From the NCBI GenBank assembly GCA_030043175.1, contig JASHYD010000785.1, positions 1 to 8,891 on the forward strand: a stretch of 8,891 nt of DNA. The letters run 5' to 3'. This DNA is from Xanthobacteraceae bacterium (GTDB lineage Bacteria > Pseudomonadota > Alphaproteobacteria > Rhizobiales > Xanthobacteraceae). Positions 6,565 through 8,891 of this stretch are shown here, in pieces (position 1 is the first letter of the stretch; every line of letters starts with the position of its first letter). A program made the translations under genes and the position numbers. A model generated the notes under the pieces. That model was not told the DNA's origin. It saw only the letters and a list, made by a program, of their open reading frames with translations, and did not search any database.

Positions 6565-7200
6565 ATGTATCAACCCGAACATTTTCGCCAGGTCGATTTG
6601 AAACAGATGCATGCACTTATTCGTGCTCACCCATTTGGCATTCTCGTTTCGGCGGGGTTGGGGGGTCTCTATGCCACGCACTTGCCGACAGTTCTCAAAG
6701 ACGACGGTCGATATGGACTTATCGAATGTCATTTGGCGCGTGCCAATCCGCATTGGAAAGATCTTACGGCTGGAATCGAGGCGCTCGTGATTTTCGGCGG
6801 AGCTGAGGGTTACATCACGCCGACCTGGTACCCCTCGAAAGCCGAACATGGAAAGGTGGTGCCGACTTGGAATTACTCGGTGGTACATGCCTACGGTCGT
6901 CCAGAATTGATGGAGGACAAACACTGGCTCCGCGATCACGTGACCGAGCTCACGGCTCAGCAGGAACATGGCACAGCCGCACCGTGGGCCGTCTCCGACG
7001 CACCCGAGAGCTTTATCGAGATCATGTTGCGCGGGATCATCGGTCTTCGGATCGTCATCGAACGAATTGAAGGCAAGTGGAAAATGAGCCAGAATCGTGA
7101 AGCGAAAGACCGCGAGGGCGTTGTAAGAGGCCTCTTGGCACGGGGAGCAGGCGGCGATCTTCAGATGGCCGATCTCGTCGCAGGTAAAACCATGCGATGA
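6565..7200 (+). CDS. PaiB-type FMN-binding negative transcriptional regulator
   Basis: The 211-residue product matches the PaiB family along its full length; the family normally runs to about 205-215 residues. PaiB was first described in Bacillus subtilis as a repressor of protease and sporulation genes. The fold is a split-barrel FMN-binding domain, and many members may act as flavoproteins rather than DNA-binding proteins. Visible motifs are MYQPEHF at the start, HPFGILVS (22-29), HLARANPHW (56-64), YITPTWYPSK (83-92), VPTWNY (99-104) and a C-terminal KWKMSQNR (171-178) with a DREGVVRGL segment. An upstream in-frame ATG at 6406 is rejected because the family begins at MYxPxHF. The chosen ATG has no strong ribosome binding site. 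No PaiA-type acetyltransferase is adjacent. The gene is intact although both flanks look decayed. What it regulates cannot be read from the sequence. Confidence 0.92.
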   Translation: MYQPEHFRQVDLKQMHALIRAHPFGILVSAGLGGLYATHLPTVLKDDGRYGLIECHLARANPHWKDLTAGIEALVIFGGAEGYITPTWYPSKAEHGKVVPTWNYSVVHAYGRPELMEDKHWLRDHVTELTAQQEHGTAAPWAVSDAPESFIEIMLRGIIGLRIVIERIEGKWKMSQNREAKDREGVVRGLLARGAGGDLQMADLVAGKTMR

Positions 7201-7457
7201 GATTGCAGTCCGCGCCGCAGCAACGCCGGTTGGTGACGCGTGGGTTAGGCGAGAATACAGGCTTCGCGGACGTCATCGATGTCTGCTCTTTCAGGCGAGA
7301 CCAGGCTTTTCGGCCCTCGCCATCCGTGCCCAACCTGTCGCGCCCGCGTCGCAATGAGCGTCCGTGCCGGGCCGCAGCCAAACAGCTCCAGTCGATACGG
7401 CGTCTCCGAAGCTCGTGCAGCCGAGGAGCAGCTTGCGCTCGAAAACTAATTCGGGCG

Positions 7458-7463
7458 AAGGAG
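7458..7463 (+). promoter_or_regulatory. Ribosome binding site of the small membrane protein
   Basis: AAGGAG sits eight bases before the ATG at 7472. It is one of the best Shine-Dalgarno matches in the window and is the main reason for calling this short gene and its start. Confidence 0.6.
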
Positions 7464-7471
7464 TGAGGTCG

Positions 7472-7729
7472 ATGGGCAACCGCGTAATGTGGGTTGTTGC
7501 TCTCATCTTCGGCGGCATCCTGACCGCGGGCACTGGCGGTCCCGGCGTGGTGTTTTTGATCTTCGTGTTCGTGATTGGAATGCTGAACGAGTGGGGGCGT
7601 GGAAACGGACGAAGAGAAAGAGAGACGCAATGGAAGGCCGAAGGCATTAACGAGAAGCCGTTCTCTCCGCTCTTGAAAGCACCCCTCGGCCGATGTCTGT
7701 ACATGAAATCCGTTTCCGGGAGGCCATGA
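7472..7729 (+). CDS. Small two-helix membrane protein of unknown function
   Basis: I do not recognise this 85-residue protein. It opens with MGNRVMWVVALIFGGILTAG, a short GTGGPG turn (20-25) and VVFLIFVFVIGML (26-38). Together these make either a tight two-helix hairpin or one long hydrophobic segment. A charged, probably cytoplasmic tail rich in Arg, Glu and Lys follows (about 40-62). The last 25 residues are less regular. The start is well supported: AAGGAG at 7458-7463 lies eight bases before the ATG, with GAGG closer still. The frame is open upstream to 7364, but that part lacks a ribosome binding site. It stands 271 bases after the PaiB-type gene, too far for a tight operon. A short overlapping frame (7693-7773) starts inside its 3' end and has no ribosome binding site. 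Confidence 0.55.
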   Translation: MGNRVMWVVALIFGGILTAGTGGPGVVFLIFVFVIGMLNEWGRGNGRRERETQWKAEGINEKPFSPLLKAPLGRCLYMKSVSGRP

Positions 7730-8227
7730 AGACGGCCGTGGATCGTATGGCCCACCGGGGGGACGGCCAATAACGATACCCTCCTCCGCGCCGTGATGCA
7801 GTCCTTCTCGGCGACGTGGGACGACCCCGCCGGCGCGAAGCGACGATGGGTCAATGCGATCTTCCAGCACGCGCACGAGCTTCGGATCGGCAAGGCTGGC
7901 GTCGCGCCATCGAGCCTGAGCGTTGTCGCCACGCAAACTTCACCCAATCGGGGTCGCCGAGCCGGGCCACGGCAGCAAGCCCGAAGAAAACGCACCTATT
8001 GGCGAGAAAGGGGCAATTTCAGGCGCTCCCAGCGCCGGCAAGGGCCGTGGTGCCGCGTGCCGCAACGGGCTCGTGACGGTGGTGACCGAGACCAAAATAG
8101 CGCCTGGTGGACGGAGAAACGCATCTGCGTCACGGATGATGGTCAGCGTGCGGTTGACGGTGGAGCGCTCTTCGACAGATGCGGCCTGGTGCGCGTGATG
8201 AAAGCCCAGGACACCAATTGATGCGAA
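7730..8227. other. About 500 bases without a supported gene
   Basis: Several frames are open on both strands (plus 7793-8221 and 7923-8198; minus 7940-8536 and 7055-7936), but none has a recognisable motif, a good ribosome binding site or a consistent start. The plus frame ending at 8221 stops seven bases before the hairpin at 8228-8245, which might suggest a real gene end. Against this, that hairpin has its T-run on the minus-strand side. The stretch is more likely intergenic or decayed sequence. Confidence 0.45.
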
Positions 8228-8245
8228 AGGCGCCCGTAGGCGCCT
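8228..8245 (-). terminator. Rho-independent terminator for the repeat protein gene
   Basis: AGGCGCC (8228-8234) and GGCGCCT (8239-8245) form a perfect seven-base-pair stem around a four-base loop. Read on the minus strand the stem ends in a short TTT run, as expected for the gene ending at 8331, which lies 85 bases upstream. On the plus strand the hairpin is followed by CTCG, with no T-run. The short T-run keeps this moderate. Confidence 0.5.
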
Positions 8246-8330
8246 CTCGTCTGGAAAGCTATCGGCTCCAATCGTCCTACTCACAATTCGCTGTGCGCGA
8301 TGAGCAGCACGACGGGAATGGCGATAGCCT

Positions 8331-8615
8331 CTACCACCACCCTCGGCGGACGACGAAGCCACGGCGGAATCCTGGATGGAATCCATATACGCGTCCGAAC
8401 CCACGGCGGACCACGAACCCGCGACGGAATCCGGGATGGAATCCACGGTGGACGACAAACCCGCGACCCCGCCAAAACATCTTGTCAATGTTGTCGCCAT
8501 GGCCAACGGATTGTGCGACACCGAGAGAGCCCCCACCAGGAAGGGCCGCTGCAGTCAGAGTCGAACCTGCTGTGGCAATCGTCAGAGCCGCCAAACCAAT
8601 CGCTACCTTGCGCAT
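8331..8615 (-). CDS. Small secreted Arg/Gly/Phe repeat protein
   Basis: The 94-residue product begins MRKVAIGLAALTIATAG, a typical signal peptide with likely cleavage after the TAAA around residues 21-24. A short linker follows, and then a basic aromatic region from about 49. In it GFHPGFRRGFVVRRG occurs twice exactly (58-72 and 78-92), with a related RGRGFVVHR before it; the protein ends in WW. Small Gly/Arg/His-rich exported proteins of this kind are common and uncharacterised in Hyphomicrobiales; no function is established that I can name. An in-frame GTG at 8637-8639 with AAGG five bases upstream would add eight residues and is a real alternative start. The ATG at 8613-8615 is preferred because MRK is a normal signal peptide beginning. 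Terminator-like hairpins lie on both sides, so it is probably a single-gene unit, exported to the periplasm or outside the cell. Confidence 0.65.
   Translation of the reverse strand: MRKVAIGLAALTIATAGSTLTAAALPGGGSLGVAQSVGHGDNIDKMFWRGRGFVVHRGFHPGFRRGFVVRRGFGRVYGFHPGFRRGFVVRRGWW
8343..8458 (-). repeat. Tandem coding repeat inside the Arg/Gly/Phe protein
   Basis: Two imperfect units of about 57-60 bases lie head to tail (roughly 8343-8399 and 8400-8458). They share blocks such as GGATGGAATCCA, which occurs in both. Each unit encodes the same GFHPGFRRGFVVRRG sequence on the minus strand, with silent differences between copies, so the repeat has been kept at protein level or duplicated some time ago. 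Confidence 0.6.
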
Positions 8616-8722
8616 GATGATGTCCATTGTTCTGAGCACCCCAGCCTTTCAGAATCAAACTCGACAGTTCCTGACGGGTTGCAGCCGTGCGGCACAGTCG
8701 CGCGGCGTGAGCCGGAATCAAA

Positions 8723-8744
8723 AGGGCCGGACGGTGCCGGCCCT
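8723..8744 (-). terminator. Rho-independent terminator, minus strand
   Basis: AGGGCCGG (8723-8730) and CCGGCCCT (8737-8744) form a perfect eight-base-pair stem with a six-base loop. On the minus strand the stem runs into TTTTGATT. It lies 15 bases after the stop of the partial reading frame at the right edge and about 107 bases before the repeat protein start, so it should separate two minus-strand units. Confidence 0.6.
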
Positions 8745-8759
8745 CTCTGGAACTGGCTT

Positions 8760-8891
8760 TTAGACCGCCTGGAAGACTTCTTCACATTTCTTACGCGGCG
8801 TATCGCATTCGTGGCCAGCAATTCTAAAAGTAGGTTGGGGCGCGGTTCTATTCGATTTTCTGGGTCTGGAGCAGTTCCGGGGGAATCGTGA
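8760..8891 (-). CDS. Possible C-terminal end of a gene running off the right edge
   Basis: A minus-strand frame is open from the window edge to a TAA at 8760-8762, giving 43 residues that end FRIAGHECDTPRKKCEEVFQAV. I do not recognise a family. The evidence is positional: the stop is followed after 15 bases by the best terminator hairpin in the window, in the right orientation. The two cysteines and the charged tail look protein-like. A plus-strand frame is open over the same bases (ending TGA at 8889-8891), so the call is uncertain. If real, it is partial at its 5' end. Confidence 0.3.
   Translation of the reverse strand, partial: SRFPRNCSRPRKSNRTAPQPTFRIAGHECDTPRKKCEEVFQAV

Noticed and set aside
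6280..6969. A 229-codon minus-strand frame
   Set aside because: Its first two thirds are antisense to the PaiB-type gene; only its tail is meaningful, as the ferredoxin remnant.
7055..7936. A 293-codon open frame on the minus strand
   Set aside because: It overlaps the 3' end of the PaiB-type gene and the whole small membrane protein in antisense, is rich in Arg/Pro/Ser without any domain pattern, and lacks a ribosome binding site.
7940..8536. A 198-codon open frame on the minus strand
   Set aside because: It overlaps the repeat protein gene in another frame and translates the repeat as Ser/Asp/Val-rich sequence without a signal peptide; the signal-peptide frame is far more convincing.
8640..8722. 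GGAAC on the minus strand as an EcfG-type -35 element for the repeat protein gene
   Set aside because: No GTT-type -10 element is found 16-17 bases downstream.
1..8891. CRISPR arrays, tRNA/rRNA genes, intact insertion sequences
   Set aside because: I looked for spaced repeats, cloverleaf-like segments and transposase motifs by eye on both strands and saw none; a tRNA or profile search would be more sensitive.

Overview
The base composition (GC-rich, with G/C at third codon positions) and the protein families point to an alphaproteobacterium, most likely a Bradyrhizobium/Rhodopseudomonas-type member of the Hyphomicrobiales. The integrase remnant in particular resembles rhizobial tyrosine recombinases. 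This is inferred by eye from family resemblance, not from a search. The window looks like an accessory, gene-poor stretch: five or six credible intact genes separated by decayed sequence with at least three broken genes.

Layout. Positions 1-326 hold no supported gene, only a possible CtrA-type box near the left edge. A nitroreductase on the minus strand (327-994) is broken by one missing base. It diverges from an intact oxygen-binding-diiron (ODP) type metallo-beta-lactamase-fold protein on the plus strand (1159-1890). The shared upstream region carries a good FNR/FixK-like dyad (1021-1034), so low-oxygen control is a reasonable hypothesis for this pair. After a 427-base gap comes a complete GH15 glucoamylase/trehalase-type glycosidase on the minus strand (2318-4282), the largest gene here.

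Right of it lies a heavily decayed tyrosine recombinase (4572-5047, plus) with a lost catalytic arginine, an internal deletion, a one-base frameshift and no tyrosine region. Next come an intact six-helix, histidine-containing membrane protein (5122-5748, plus) and about 440 bases without a recognisable gene. A [2Fe-2S] ferredoxin C-terminal fragment (6191-6345, minus, frameshifted) follows, then an intact PaiB-type FMN-binding regulator (6565-7200, plus).

The right end holds a small two-helix membrane protein with a strong ribosome binding site (7472-7729, plus), about 500 bases without a supported gene, and a small secreted Arg/Gly/Phe repeat protein (8331-8615, minus). Two hairpins on either side of that last gene are oriented as minus-strand terminators. 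A minus-strand reading frame appears to end just before the right-hand one.

Working together: only the nitroreductase/ODP pair has sequence evidence for shared control. The nitroreductase, the PaiB-type protein and the ferredoxin remnant are all flavin or iron-sulphur redox-type families, but they are separated by debris and do not form an operon. I found no CRISPR array, tRNA, rRNA or intact insertion sequence. No new multi-gene system is convincingly present; the most useful leads are the FNR-like divergent promoter, the repeat protein, the histidine membrane protein and the trail of dead genes.
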